Shown: positions 7,343 through 16,325, counted from the first letter of the stretch. The stretch is 64,000 nucleotides of DNA from Bradyrhizobium sp. AUGA SZCCT0283 (GCF_018130385.1 NZ_JAFCLU010000002.1:310001-374000); one strand, 5' to 3'. A program made the numbers and translations. Notes: generated by a model not told the origin, from the sequence alone.

Positions 7343-8959
7343 CTACGCCTTGTCGAGAATTTCCCTGATCTTTGCCGCCAGCAAAGCCTGGGTGACGGGC
7401 TTCTGAAGCAGTGACACGCCAACATCCAGCCGGCCCTGATGCACGATCGCATCCCGCGAATAGCCGGTCATGAACAAGACCCTCAGGCCGGATTGGCGAT
7501 GATGCAGCTGATCGGCCAGCTCGCGGCCGTTGAGGCCAGGCATCACGATGTCGGTCAGCAACAGATCGATCCGGAACGGATTGGCGTCGAACAATGCCAG
7601 CGCGGCCGCCCCGTTCGCCGCCTCGCGAACCCGGTAGTTCAGGTCCTTTAACGTTTCGACCAGATACGACCTCACATCGCATTCGTCCTCAACCACCAGA
7701 ACGGTCTCGCTCCCCGAACTGCCGATCAGGGGCGCCTCGCTCTGTCCGACGGTTTCGGGAGCGGCAGCGGCGCGGGGCAGGTAGATCCTGATTGTCGTTC
7801 CCTGCCCGACCTCGCTGTATATCTTGATCTCGCCGCCGGATTGCTTGACGAAGCCATAGACTTGGCTCAATCCGAGGCCGGTGCCCTGCCCCGGTTGCTT
7901 GGTCGTGAAAAACGGGTCGAACGCCTTCTCCTGAACTTCCCGCGGCATTCCGGAACCGGTATCGCTCACTGCGATCAATACATAGTGCCCGGCCGGCACG
8001 CCGGCATTCTGTTGCCGATAGCCCTCGTCGACGGAAACGTTGCTGGTCTCGATCGTCAATCTGCCGCTGTTGGCCATCGCGCCCCTGCCATTCATGGCGT
8101 CCTTGGCGTTTACGACAAGATTGAGAATCGCCGCTTCCAGCTGACTAGGATCGACCTCGATCTGCCACAGGCCGGCTCCCTCCACGACTTCGAGCTCGAC
8201 GTTTTCGCCAAGAGTGCGCCTGAAGAAATCCGACATGCCGGCGATCAATTGACCGACGTTGGTCAGTTTGGGATCGAGCGGTTGCCTCCGCGCAAACGCC
8301 AGCAAGCGCTGCGTCAGCATCGCCGCGCGCTGCGCGCCATTCGCGGCGTTGGCGATCACCCGCGTCAACCGCTCGCGCGCGGCCTCGCTCCACGTCTGCA
8401 GGCAGCGGTCGGCGATCTCGAGATTGCCGCTGATGATCGTAAGCAGATTGTTGAAATCGTGCGCCACGCCACCGGTCAATTGTCCGATCGCCTCCATCTT
8501 CTGCGACTGCCGAAGCATGTCCTCGGCCTCGCGCCGGTACATGCCCTCCTGCGCCAGGGCCACTTCGGCGGCACGAAGCTGCGACGGCGAGGGCAGCGCA
8601 AGCACCTTCGGCAACAGCGGCCACAGCATTGCCGCCGTCACGATCGACGCCGCGGCCGTCATCGCCTTAACGATGCCTTCGATGCCATAGACCGGATACC
8701 AAAGCGTGATGATCGACATCACGTGGCCGACGCCGCACGCCATGATGAAGAGCGCGAACGCCCAAAACACCCATCCGAAATCGACATCGCGGCGCTTCGA
8801 GACGAAGATCGACAGCGCCACGGGAATCGAGAAATAGGCTGCGGCAATCACGACATCCGACGCGACGTGGAGCCAGATCAGTTGCGGTTCCCACAGCAGG
8901 CATATTCCGTGCGGTGCGAACATCGATGAATCGAGCAGACGTTCGAAGAAGGCCCACAT
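7343..8959 (-). CDS. Hybrid histidine kinase with ethylene-receptor-like membrane sensor
   Basis: 538 aa. Order: three membrane helices (residues about 25-115), coiled linker, HisKA with phospho-acceptor H167 in GGVAHDFNN, HATPase (N-box LNLVVNAKDAM, DTGSGMP, GTGLGLS), and a C-terminal receiver (VVEDE, phospho-Asp in LLLTDIVMPGLNG, LQKPV). The membrane part aligns with the plant ETR1 ligand domain: SDVVIAAAYFSIP (D35, Y42, P46) and FIMACGVGHV (C75, H79). C75/H79 correspond to the Cu(I) ligands C65/H69 of ETR1. AAGGA precedes the ATG. It is convergent with the ompA-like gene, separated by a terminator. The partner is unknown. Ethylene or copper sensing is inference from motif identity. Confidence 0.85.
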   Translation of the reverse strand: MWAFFERLLDSSMFAPHGICLLWEPQLIWLHVASDVVIAAAYFSIPVALSIFVSKRRDVDFGWVFWAFALFIMACGVGHVMSIITLWYPVYGIEGIVKAMTAAASIVTAAMLWPLLPKVLALPSPSQLRAAEVALAQEGMYRREAEDMLRQSQKMEAIGQLTGGVAHDFNNLLTIISGNLEIADRCLQTWSEAARERLTRVIANAANGAQRAAMLTQRLLAFARRQPLDPKLTNVGQLIAGMSDFFRRTLGENVELEVVEGAGLWQIEVDPSQLEAAILNLVVNAKDAMNGRGAMANSGRLTIETSNVSVDEGYRQQNAGVPAGHYVLIAVSDTGSGMPREVQEKAFDPFFTTKQPGQGTGLGLSQVYGFVKQSGGEIKIYSEVGQGTTIRIYLPRAAAAPETVGQSEAPLIGSSGSETVLVVEDECDVRSYLVETLKDLNYRVREAANGAAALALFDANPFRIDLLLTDIVMPGLNGRELADQLHHRQSGLRVLFMTGYSRDAIVHQGRLDVGVSLLQKPVTQALLAAKIREILDKA

Positions 8960-9083
8960 GCCGTTCGTTCCTTAAAACGGGGATTCGACCGACTCATACG
9001 CGATGAATCTACGGCCAGCCCACAACCCGGACAAGTGGACCCGTCATTGGATTGCCCGTTGGGCGATCGGTGCGATGGCCGCC

Positions 9084-10346
9084 TCAAATCCAGTTCTGGA
9101 AGATCATCAGGCGGCTGAACGTCGCCATCGAAGTACCTATGAACGCGGCCGATATCGGCAACATTGCGGCAAAGCCGACAAAACCGGCCGCAACGTAGAC
9201 CCACAGCAACCAACGGGGCATGCCGCCGCGGTTCAAGGCATAGACCAGCGCAAAGCTCGCCGTGGTCGCCGCCGGAAGGTAGTAGTAGATGAATCCGAGC
9301 GTCCGCGGCAGCAACGCCCATGCGAGGTAGGGGCCGAAATAGAACGCCAATACCAGGAAGGCATCGACCCGCCGCGTCACGATCCAGTCGCGCAGGCAGA
9401 TCGCGACCGCAATCAGCGCCGGCCACAGGATCAGCGGGTTCCCGAGAAAGACGACGGCTGCGATCCGATCGTCGCCAATCTTGTCGAACAGATACCAGAC
9501 CGGGCGCACCAGGAACGGCCAGGATGGCCATGAACTCATATAGGTGTGGCCGGCGATCGCGGTCGTGGTGTTGTCGCTGAAGATCCGCCGTTGCGCTTGC
9601 AGAATATCGGGGAACGAAAAACCGTAAAGCGGAATGAACGTCGCAAGATAGACGGCCGCAGGGATCACCACGAAGCAGATGGCGAAATGCCACCACCTGA
9701 AATCGGGCCAGAGATCGGGCCGGTACCAATCTTCGGGCCGGGCATCGGCGAATTGGGTGCGCCAACTTTGCATCAGGCGGACCATGGTGACGATGACGAT
9801 GCAGACCGCAAGCACGAACAACCCGCTCCATTTGCAGCCGATCGACAGGCCGACGCCGATCCCGGCAAGCGCGAACCACAGATGCGGCCGCTCTCTTCGA
9901 AAGCCATGGATGAACGCCGCGATCGCGAACAGGCTGAAGGTGAGCGCGAAAATATCCAGCATCGCGATCCGCGATTGCACGAACAGCATCTGGTTGAAAA
10001 AGGCGAGCAGGCTCGCTGCAATGGCCGGCCCCTGCGACGCGAACAGCGCCAGACCGCACAGATACACCGCGACGATGGCGAGCGATCCGAACAGTACGCC
10101 CGGATAACGCCAGCCCAGCGGCCCGTCGCCGAACGAATGGATCGACAGCGCGATGAACTGCTTGCCGAGCGGCGGATGCATCGGATTGAGCATCGGCTGT
10201 GGCATTACTGGCTCGAGCATCTGCCGCGCCGCCGGCACGTAATGCACCTCGTCGAAATAGAATTTCTCCGGCGTGGTGACGCCGATCAGCATCGCGAAAT
10301 GCGCGAGAACAAAAACGACTGCCGCGATCATGCCCGTACGCATCAT
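9084..10346 (-). CDS. GT39/PMT-like polytopic glycosyltransferase
   Basis: Integral membrane glycosyltransferase of the GT-C (dolichyl-phosphate-mannose protein mannosyltransferase-like) fold, about 420 aa with at least nine hydrophobic helices. The first loop carries the acidic metal/sugar motif KFYFDEVHYVPAARQML and the HPPLGK segment typical of PMT family members; later WSGLF and GHTYMSSWP also fit. It would transfer a lipid-linked sugar to an envelope acceptor. The acceptor cannot be read. The start is uncertain: ATG at 10346 directly precedes the first helix, while TTG 10394 and GTG 10388 are in frame upstream. It is monocistronic and divergent from the FecR-domain gene. Confidence 0.8.
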   Translation of the reverse strand: MMRTGMIAAVVFVLAHFAMLIGVTTPEKFYFDEVHYVPAARQMLEPVMPQPMLNPMHPPLGKQFIALSIHSFGDGPLGWRYPGVLFGSLAIVAVYLCGLALFASQGPAIAASLLAFFNQMLFVQSRIAMLDIFALTFSLFAIAAFIHGFRRERPHLWFALAGIGVGLSIGCKWSGLFVLAVCIVIVTMVRLMQSWRTQFADARPEDWYRPDLWPDFRWWHFAICFVVIPAAVYLATFIPLYGFSFPDILQAQRRIFSDNTTTAIAGHTYMSSWPSWPFLVRPVWYLFDKIGDDRIAAVVFLGNPLILWPALIAVAICLRDWIVTRRVDAFLVLAFYFGPYLAWALLPRTLGFIYYYLPAATTASFALVYALNRGGMPRWLLWVYVAAGFVGFAAMLPISAAFIGTSMATFSRLMIFQNWI

Positions 10347-10595
10347 CGAACCGGGCAGAACGGAATGTGATGGGACTGCTGGCTTCACGGACAATCTGGC
10401 ACGGAATCAGGGACTAGATGACATTGCGGCAAAATTGAGTGTGATGGCTCCGGATTTTTATGTCCATCGCATTGAACGAATTTCGATTCCGCAATCACTA
10501 ACCGACGGGCGAGTAGGCCACGCGAGTGATAATTCTGCCACATCGCACGCGCGCGCGATCCGGTACGATGTCGGGATAAATCGATCGGCTTTGAA

Positions 10596-11309
10596 ATGAA
10601 TTTCTGTAACTGCTTTCGTTCGCTATTTGCAATTGGCCTGGTAACTGCGTTGGCTGCTCCCGCCTATGCGCAAACGCGCGTCGGTGAAGCGGCCGTCGTC
10701 AAGAATGAAGTGCTCCGCGTTGCCGGACCTTCGACCACCCAGATCAAGGTCGGCGATGGACTGGTCCGCGACGAAACCGTGCGCACCGGGATCGACAGCG
10801 CAACGCGGCTGGTGATGGCCGACAGCACCAACCTCTCGCTCGGACCCAACGCGACGCTCAAGCTCGACCGCACCGTTTTCGACGACGAGCATCACTATCG
10901 CGAAGTCGCGGTGCGCATGACGTCGGGCGCGTTTCGTTTCGTCACCGGCCATTCGGACAAGGCCGCCTACAAGATCACGACGCCGCTGGCAACCATCGGC
11001 GTGCGCGGCACCACGCTCGATATCCTGTCGCAGCGCGGCCAGACCATCGTCAATCTTCAGGACGGCGCGGCCTCGGTCTGCACGGTCACGTTTGAATGCA
11101 TCCAGCTCACCCGCCCCGGCGACACCGCCATCATCACCTCGGGCGGCGGCGGCAGATCGACGATCAAGAAGACCAACAATCCGCCCTGGACCTTTGCCGC
11201 AACCTGCAGCGCCGCGGCGGGGCTTTGCAGCAAGACGCAATATGCCGACGCGGCCCCTGTCATCGTCGATGACGGCAGCGATCCCACCGGCATGCTGTGC
11301 GGGCGCTGA
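10596..11309 (+). CDS. FecR-domain exported protein
   Basis: 237 aa with a signal peptide ending APAYAQ, then a FecR-type beta domain (residues about 25-160): VGEAAVVKNEVLRVAG, VMADSTNLSLGPNATLKLD and the family hallmark TTPLATIGVRGTTLDI. The C-terminus has four Cys (CSAAAGLCSK and others). Classical FecR has an N-terminal anti-sigma part and a membrane helix; both are absent, so this is a free periplasmic or secreted FecR-fold protein and not a sigma regulator. The beta-barrel gene follows 2 bases after its stop, so the two are translationally linked and may work together at the outer membrane. Confidence 0.8.
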   Translation: MNFCNCFRSLFAIGLVTALAAPAYAQTRVGEAAVVKNEVLRVAGPSTTQIKVGDGLVRDETVRTGIDSATRLVMADSTNLSLGPNATLKLDRTVFDDEHHYREVAVRMTSGAFRFVTGHSDKAAYKITTPLATIGVRGTTLDILSQRGQTIVNLQDGAASVCTVTFECIQLTRPGDTAIITSGGGGRSTIKKTNNPPWTFAATCSAAAGLCSKTQYADAAPVIVDDGSDPTGMLCGR

Positions 11310-11311
11310 TC

Positions 11312-12442
11312 ATGGAAAATTCCACCCGCAGCGTTCTGTTGCCCGCAACACTCTTTGTCGCGCTGCTCACGGCGCAATCGTCGCCTGCGTGGGCGCAGTC
11401 GCCCTCGCCCTCGCCGACACCGCCGGAAGAATGTGTCGAGTGCTATCCGCCGAACCCAACGCCGAGCCCATCCCCCACGCCAACGCCGTCGGCTTCGCCG
11501 ACGCCAAGCCCCACATCGACGCCAAGCACCAACGCGCCCCCGGCGACCGTGCCCGGTTCGAGCGCTGGATCGATCAACGACCTGGCCGGACAACGCTTCA
11601 ACCAAATGATCACCAACCGCGTGCTCGGCAACGTGCTGCTGGGGGTCAACGAGCAGGTCAATTGCAACGATTGCGTCAGCGCGTTCGGTTCGGCGGGTTC
11701 GTTTTCGGCCGGCATTCACGGCCGCAAGAACCTGACGCCCAACCTGTCGCTGCTCGCCGGTATCGCCTATACGCAGTACAACGAAGGTGGCTACCACGTC
11801 ACCAGTGCGCCGATCGGCGCGTTCGCGCTGCGTTATGATTTTGTCGACTGGGGATCGTCGCGGCCGTTCTTTGATATCGGCACCATCCTGTCGCCATTCC
11901 AGAAGGTACGCTACGCGCGCAGCTACACGACGAGCCTCGGCGCGGTATCGCTCGAAAGTTCGACCACAAGCGAGAACTACGCCGTCTATGGCCGCGCCGG
12001 CTGGATGAGCCGGCTGTCGCCGCGCGATGAAGTGGCGGCCTCCGTCGAGGTCTGGCAGCTATGGCAGCGGGTGAAGGGCTACACGGACCCCGCCACAGCC
12101 TTCAATCCGTTCGACGCCTCGATCGCCACGGGCACCGACCGCACCAACCTCGTCAAGGTCGGTGGACAGTGGACGCACCTGTTCGGCTCAAGTGTCGAAG
12201 CCAACATCAACGGCGGGTGGGTGCAATCCTTCGGGACGCAATCCGGCATCGTCGCCAGCGTGACCGGCGACGGCACGATCGTGCCGACAATCGGCAACCA
12301 GGGCTGGTTCGAATATGGCGGCCGGCTCGGCTTCCGCATCACCAGGGGCTGGGTCGCCGATCTCTTCCTCAACGGCACCGCCGGCCCGCAGCCGGTCGGC
12401 AACACGCTTCACGGCGGCGTGGGGTTGCGGATCAGTTATTAG
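11312..12442 (+). CDS. Outer-membrane beta-barrel protein with Pro/Ser/Thr linker
   Basis: 376 aa. Signal peptide ending SPAWAQ, then about 45 residues of PSPSPTPT-type low complexity broken by the Cys pair CVECYPP, then an autotransporter-like beta-barrel of about 270 residues with alternating aromatic strands. It ends GGVGLRISY, with a terminal aromatic as in barrel-assembly substrates. A Cys pair (CNDC) lies at the barrel entrance. The ATG 2 bases after the FecR-protein stop implies coupling; a GTG at 11297 is also in frame. The linker length and lack of a passenger domain suggest a surface display or porin-like protein, not a full autotransporter. Function unknown. Confidence 0.75.
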   Translation: MENSTRSVLLPATLFVALLTAQSSPAWAQSPSPSPTPPEECVECYPPNPTPSPSPTPTPSASPTPSPTSTPSTNAPPATVPGSSAGSINDLAGQRFNQMITNRVLGNVLLGVNEQVNCNDCVSAFGSAGSFSAGIHGRKNLTPNLSLLAGIAYTQYNEGGYHVTSAPIGAFALRYDFVDWGSSRPFFDIGTILSPFQKVRYARSYTTSLGAVSLESSTTSENYAVYGRAGWMSRLSPRDEVAASVEVWQLWQRVKGYTDPATAFNPFDASIATGTDRTNLVKVGGQWTHLFGSSVEANINGGWVQSFGTQSGIVASVTGDGTIVPTIGNQGWFEYGGRLGFRITRGWVADLFLNGTAGPQPVGNTLHGGVGLRISY

Positions 12443-12448
12443 ATGGGT

Positions 12449-12574
12449 GTAGGGTGGGGCAAAGACGCGATAGCGCCGTGCCCACCATCTCTCGGCATCG
12501 TTATCATGAATGGTGGGCACGCTTCCGCCTTCGCTCGTTGAGCTACGGCGGACAAGTCGCTTTGCCCACCCTAC
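12449..12574. repeat. Inverted-repeat (MITE-like) element
   Basis: GTAGGGTGGGGCAAAG at the left and CTTTGCCCACCCTAC at the right form the outer arms. Inner arms GTGCCCACCAT and ATGGTGGGCAC pair as well. About 126 bp, no coding content. Similar elements are dispersed in Bradyrhizobium (recalled, not searched). Confidence 0.65.
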
Positions 12575-12584
12575 GAAACCCGCG

Positions 12585-13073
12585 CTACGCCGCGCTCTTG
12601 CCCTCATACGCGCGCTTCAGCCCTTCGATATCGAGCTTGACCATGCCGAGCATCGCCTGCATGGCGCGCTGCGCGCCGGCCTTATCCGCGCCTCCGAGAT
12701 ATTTTGGCAGCACGGTCGGCACGATCTGCCACGACACGCCGTAGCGATCCTTCAGCCAGCCGCATTGGTCGGCCTTGCCGCCGTTCGCCAGCAGCGCATT
12801 CCAGAGCCGATCGACCTCGGCCTGGTCGGCACAGTCGATCATGAAGGAAACGGCATGCGTATATTCCATCTTCATGCCGCCGTTCAGCGCCATGAAGCGC
12901 TGGCCAGCCAGCGTGAAGTCGACCACCAGCACGGTGCCGGCCTTTCCGGCCGGGCCGTCGATGGGATTGCGCTGGATCTTCTCGATCCGGGAATCCGGCA
13001 GCAGTGAAACATAGAGGTTCGCCGCCTCCTCGGCCTCGCCGTTGAACCACAGGCAGGGAGAAATCTTGGACAT
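12585..13073 (-). CDS. VOC/PhnB-like protein (3-demethylubiquinone methyltransferase fold)
   Basis: 162 aa of the 3-dmu-9_3-mt/PhnB group of the vicinal-oxygen-chelate fold. Visible: MSKISPCLWFNGEAEEAANLY, FTLAGQRFMALNGG, SFMIDC and YGVSWQIVPTVLPKYL. Despite the family name, most members are uncharacterised metal-free or metal-binding proteins, so no reaction is assigned. GGAG lies 7 bases before the ATG at 13073. The next VOC gene lies 27 bases upstream on the same strand, so the two paralogous folds form a pair. Confidence 0.85.
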   Translation of the reverse strand: MSKISPCLWFNGEAEEAANLYVSLLPDSRIEKIQRNPIDGPAGKAGTVLVVDFTLAGQRFMALNGGMKMEYTHAVSFMIDCADQAEVDRLWNALLANGGKADQCGWLKDRYGVSWQIVPTVLPKYLGGADKAGAQRAMQAMLGMVKLDIEGLKRAYEGKSAA

Positions 13074-13099
13074 GGATAGACTCCGGTTGTCGTGAACGA

Positions 13100-13531
13100 T
13101 CAGCAGGCGGCCGTGGCGGATTGTGCAGCGGTTGCAGCCGCGACATCCATCCACATCACTTCCCAGTGGTGACCGTCGGGATCTTCGAAGCTGCGGCCAT
13201 ACATGAAGCCGTAATCCTGCTTCGGGCCCGGATCCGCGCCGCCCCCCGCGCCTTGCGCTTTTCCGACCATGTCGTCCACTGCGTCGCGGCTGTCGGCGGA
13301 CAGGCAGATCAGGACCTGGCTGGTGGCCTTGGCGTCGGCGATCTTCTTCGTGGTGAACTGCCGATACTTGTCGTGGGTCAGCAGCATCACGTAGATGGTG
13401 TCGGAAAACACCATGCAGGACGCCGTGTCATCGGAGAATTGCGGGTTCCTTTCGCCGCCGATCGCCTGATAGAAGGCGGTCGAGCGGGCGAGGTCGCTGA
13501 CCGGCAGGTTGACGAAGATCATTTTGGCCAT
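13100..13531 (-). CDS. VOC-family (glyoxalase-like) protein
   Basis: 143 aa with the usual paired beta-alpha-beta modules: MAKMIFVNLPVSDLARSTAFYQAIG at the N-terminus and FEDPDGHHWEVMWMD at the C-terminus, the usual site of the last metal-binding Glu. AAGGAG precedes the ATG at 13531. It is cotranscribed with the downstream VOC protein. The substrate is unknown; members are often linked to detoxification or antibiotic binding. Confidence 0.85.
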   Translation of the reverse strand: MAKMIFVNLPVSDLARSTAFYQAIGGERNPQFSDDTASCMVFSDTIYVMLLTHDKYRQFTTKKIADAKATSQVLICLSADSRDAVDDMVGKAQGAGGGADPGPKQDYGFMYGRSFEDPDGHHWEVMWMDVAAATAAQSATAAC

Positions 13532-13634
13532 AATGGGCTCCTTTTCGCGAGGTTCGTCCCGAGGACGAACGGACGGGCGGCGAGCCGACACGCCGTTTGA
13601 GATTTTTTAGCTATCGGAACACTAAGACGTGGGA

Positions 13635-13654
13635 TGGCCGGGCTAGCTCGGCCA
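13635..13654. repeat. Short palindrome TGGCCG-N8-CGGCCA
   Basis: A 6+6 bp inverted repeat in the 157-base gap between convergent-to-tandem minus-strand genes. It contains GGCCGGGC followed by CATGAC, like the element at 16274. Probably a worn dispersed repeat; it could also fold as a weak terminator. Confidence 0.35.
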
Positions 13655-13688
13655 TGACGAATTCAGCGGCCACACGCCCCCGGACCCG

Positions 13689-14708
13689 TTACGTCGCGAT
13701 CGGGGTCGGCATGGTGAGAAACGCCCGCGTCACGTGCCAGAACAATTGCCGGTTGATCGCCAGCGCCACCGAATGGGCGGTTCCGGGCAGGATGATGAAC
13801 TGGCGGTCGCCGTTCGGCAGCTTGTTATAGAATTCCTCGAGATCGGCCACGGTAGCGATGCCGTCATATTCGCCACGCACCAGCAGCACCGGGGCCAGCA
13901 CTTTCTCCGGATGCACGACCGGCAGATTGGCGGTCATGTCAAGATAGGTGCCGGTCGGGATCTGGTCGCCAAATTGCATCTCGGCATCCGCCAGCGCCTC
14001 GATCGCGGCCGGATCTGACGTGCCCGGCTTGTCGCGGGTCGCGATCGAGCGGATCATGTCGCGGTCGCGCTTGCGCATGTTGTGGGTGCGGAAATAGTCA
14101 AGCTGCTCGGCCCGCTTGGTCAGGGTCGGCGATCCCTCGCCCTTGTAGGTGAAAGCCGCGAACACCAGGCGATCGATGCGCTCGGGCATGACCGTCGCAT
14201 AGGCGCCGGCGCGCAGCGCGCCCGAGGATTCGCCGACGAAGTGCAGTTTCTGTTGCCCGGTCTCGCGGGCAATCAGTTCGACCGCGACCTTCAGATCCTC
14301 GACGCCGCTGGCGATATCGGCATTGCCCGAGGTCCGGCCGGACTTGCCGTAATTCTCGTGGTCCATGGTCCAGCAGTCGAAGCCGTAGCGCGCGAATTCG
14401 TTCATCGCGGAATACTCGCCCTTGCCCGGCACGTTGAGATCGAACACCCGCGACGTCACCGACGAACCATGGACAAAGAACACGACCGGCCGCGCCGGCT
14501 CGCCGGCCTTGGGCGCGCCGATCCGCTTGCGAAACATCCACAAGGGAATGTCGCCCTTTTTGGTCCAGTATTCGCTGCTCCAGATCTCGCCGCCTTCGAA
14601 AGGAACCGCCGTCGCAGCCTGCGCCGGCATCGCGGCGGTCGCTGCCACGCCAAGACCGAGGCCTTTGAGAACCGTGCGCCGCGCCACCCGATTTTCGGAG
14701 TTCGTCAT
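13689..14708 (-). CDS. Exported alpha/beta hydrolase (Tat signal)
   Basis: 339 aa. The N-terminus has a twin-arginine signal (NRVARRTVLKGLGLGVAATAA, cleavage near AQA). The alpha/beta hydrolase body shows the oxyanion region VVFFVHGSSVTSRVFD, nucleophile elbow GESSG, a late Asp (LVRGEYDGIAT) and catalytic His (GTAHSVAL). It would act in the periplasm on an ester or lactone. GGGAGGAAGCG precedes the ATG at 14708; the in-frame start at 14729 is weaker. It stands alone. The natural substrate is not evident. Confidence 0.85.
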   Translation of the reverse strand: MTNSENRVARRTVLKGLGLGVAATAAMPAQAATAVPFEGGEIWSSEYWTKKGDIPLWMFRKRIGAPKAGEPARPVVFFVHGSSVTSRVFDLNVPGKGEYSAMNEFARYGFDCWTMDHENYGKSGRTSGNADIASGVEDLKVAVELIARETGQQKLHFVGESSGALRAGAYATVMPERIDRLVFAAFTYKGEGSPTLTKRAEQLDYFRTHNMRKRDRDMIRSIATRDKPGTSDPAAIEALADAEMQFGDQIPTGTYLDMTANLPVVHPEKVLAPVLLVRGEYDGIATVADLEEFYNKLPNGDRQFIILPGTAHSVALAINRQLFWHVTRAFLTMPTPIAT

Positions 14709-14867
14709 CGCTTCCTCCCCGCGCCACATTTTGCGTCACATTTTTGCGTCACATTTTTCTTGGGCGAAGTGTAGCAGCGGATATCCGTTCTGAAAGCAGG
14801 TGCGCGCCGCGCCGTGCGAACACGATCGCGCGATCAGGCGCGTCGCGCGAATGCGCCCCGCGACCGG

Positions 14868-15605
14868 CTACTTGCCCTTGAAGTCGGGCTTGCGCTTTTC
14901 AGCGAACGCCTTGACGCCTTCCTTGAGGTCCTCACTGTCCCTGATGACATCGAGCAGCCGGCGCACCTCGGCAACGCCTTCCAGCGGCCCCTTTGGCATG
15001 GCATCGCGGGCCAGTTTCTTCAGCGCCCGGACCACCAGCGGCGCGTTGGCGGCGATTTTGGCCGCCATCTCCTGGGCGAGTGCAACATGCTGTCCCTTCG
15101 GCGCGACCTTGTTCACGAAGCCGATCTGGTAGGCACGCTCCGCCGACATTTCCTCGCCGACCAGCAAAAACTCCATGGCGATCTTGTGCGGCATCCGCGC
15201 CATCACCGAGGAGATGCCGCCGGCGGTGGTGCCGATCTTGCCCTCGGGATAGATGAAGCGGGTCGTCTCCGACGCCACGCACATGTCCGCCATCTGCACC
15301 AGCACGAAGGCGCCGCCGACGACCCATCCGGACGTCGCGGCAATGACCGGCTTGTCAAGTTCGACGCCAAGACCGGGGACAGCGTGCCACATGTTGACGG
15401 GGAGATCCCTGACGTCGGCGCCCACCGAAAAATACTTCTCTTCGGACGACGCAAGCACCGCAGCTCGGTCGTCGCTTTCGTGAAAGCGGAGCCAGGCCGC
15501 GCGCAGCTCGTCGCACAACGCATTATTGAGTGCGTTGTGTGCCGAGGCACGATCCATGGTGATGGTAGCGACGTGGCCCGCGCTCTCGTAACGAACAAGC
15601 GTCAT
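14868..15605 (-). CDS. Enoyl-CoA hydratase/isomerase family protein
   Basis: 245 aa crotonase-fold protein. The oxyanion hole segments EKYFSVGADVRDL and SGWVVGGAFVLVQMADM are recognisable. The usual first catalytic Glu position is occupied by IYPEGKIGTTAGGISS. It ends with the AFAEKRKPDFKGK tail typical of the family. GAGGGAATCCC precedes the ATG. The cupin gene lies 41 bases upstream on the same strand, which may form a small operon. Several substitutions around the catalytic acids leave hydratase versus isomerase or lyase undecided. Confidence 0.85.
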   Translation of the reverse strand: MTLVRYESAGHVATITMDRASAHNALNNALCDELRAAWLRFHESDDRAAVLASSEEKYFSVGADVRDLPVNMWHAVPGLGVELDKPVIAATSGWVVGGAFVLVQMADMCVASETTRFIYPEGKIGTTAGGISSVMARMPHKIAMEFLLVGEEMSAERAYQIGFVNKVAPKGQHVALAQEMAAKIAANAPLVVRALKKLARDAMPKGPLEGVAEVRRLLDVIRDSEDLKEGVKAFAEKRKPDFKGK

Positions 15606-15646
15606 GGGATTCCCTCGCGACATCCGCACGAAGGCGGCGTTTGTTA

Positions 15647-16171
15647 TTACTTCTTCTCGGCGGGATCGCGGTGCACCGGATCGACCCACAGCACGGTCTC
15701 CGGCTTTTCCACCGGCTCGATGTCGAGGTTGATCGCCACCGCCTCGCCGTCGCTGCGCACCAGCACGCATTCCAGCACCTCGTCGCGGCTGGCATTGATC
15801 TCCTGATGCGGCACGTAGGGCGGCACGAAAATGAAATCGCCGGGACCGGCTTCCGCGGTGAATTGCAGGTGCTCGCCCCAGCGCATCCGCGCCTTGCCCT
15901 TCACGACATAGATGATGCTTTCGAGATGACCGTGATGATGCGCGCCGGTCTTGGCATCGGGCCGGATCGTCACCGTGCCCGCCCACAATTTCTGCGCGCC
16001 GACGCGGGCGAAATTGATGGCGGCCTTGCGGTCCATGCCCGCGGTTGACGGGACGTTCGGATCGAGCTGGTTGCCGGGGATGACGCGGACGCCGTCATGC
16101 TTCCAGCGTTCGTCATCGCCGTGCGAATGATCGTGATCGTGGGAATGGGTGTGGTCGTGCGTGCCGGTCAT
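15647..16171 (-). CDS. Cupin protein with His-rich N-terminal tail
   Basis: 174 aa. The first 20 residues are a metal-binding-looking tail, HDHTHSHDHDHSH, not part of a normal cupin. The cupin barrel (residues about 55-150) shows motif 1 as GAHHHGHLESIIYVVKG and motif 2 as PGDFIFVPPYVPHQE, keeping the usual His/Glu metal ligands. Members with this shape include dioxygenases and isomerases, but none can be assigned. The ATG at 16171 has AAGG about 8 bases upstream. It is probably cotranscribed with the crotonase gene. Confidence 0.8.
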   Translation of the reverse strand: MTGTHDHTHSHDHDHSHGDDERWKHDGVRVIPGNQLDPNVPSTAGMDRKAAINFARVGAQKLWAGTVTIRPDAKTGAHHHGHLESIIYVVKGKARMRWGEHLQFTAEAGPGDFIFVPPYVPHQEINASRDEVLECVLVRSDGEAVAINLDIEPVEKPETVLWVDPVHRDPAEKK

Positions 16172-16273
16172 TGGGCGCCTTCTCAAAATATCGCTGGTCC
16201 GAACGGTATCGAAAACCGGGGCCGCAAACCAGAAGATTGAGGGAGCCCGCGGCGCATGGGCGCCCCGGTTTTC

Positions 16274-16308
16274 GTCATGGCCGGGCGCGTCCCTCGCCCG
16301 TCCATGAC
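16274..16308. repeat. Short inverted repeat GTCATGG...CCATGAC
   Basis: 7+7 bp arms around a GC-rich core (CCGGGCGCG...). It lies between the cupin and dehydrogenase genes and looks like a small dispersed palindromic repeat, related to the one at 13635. Confidence 0.4.
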
Positions 16309-16325
16309 CTCGCGCTTGCTGCGCA

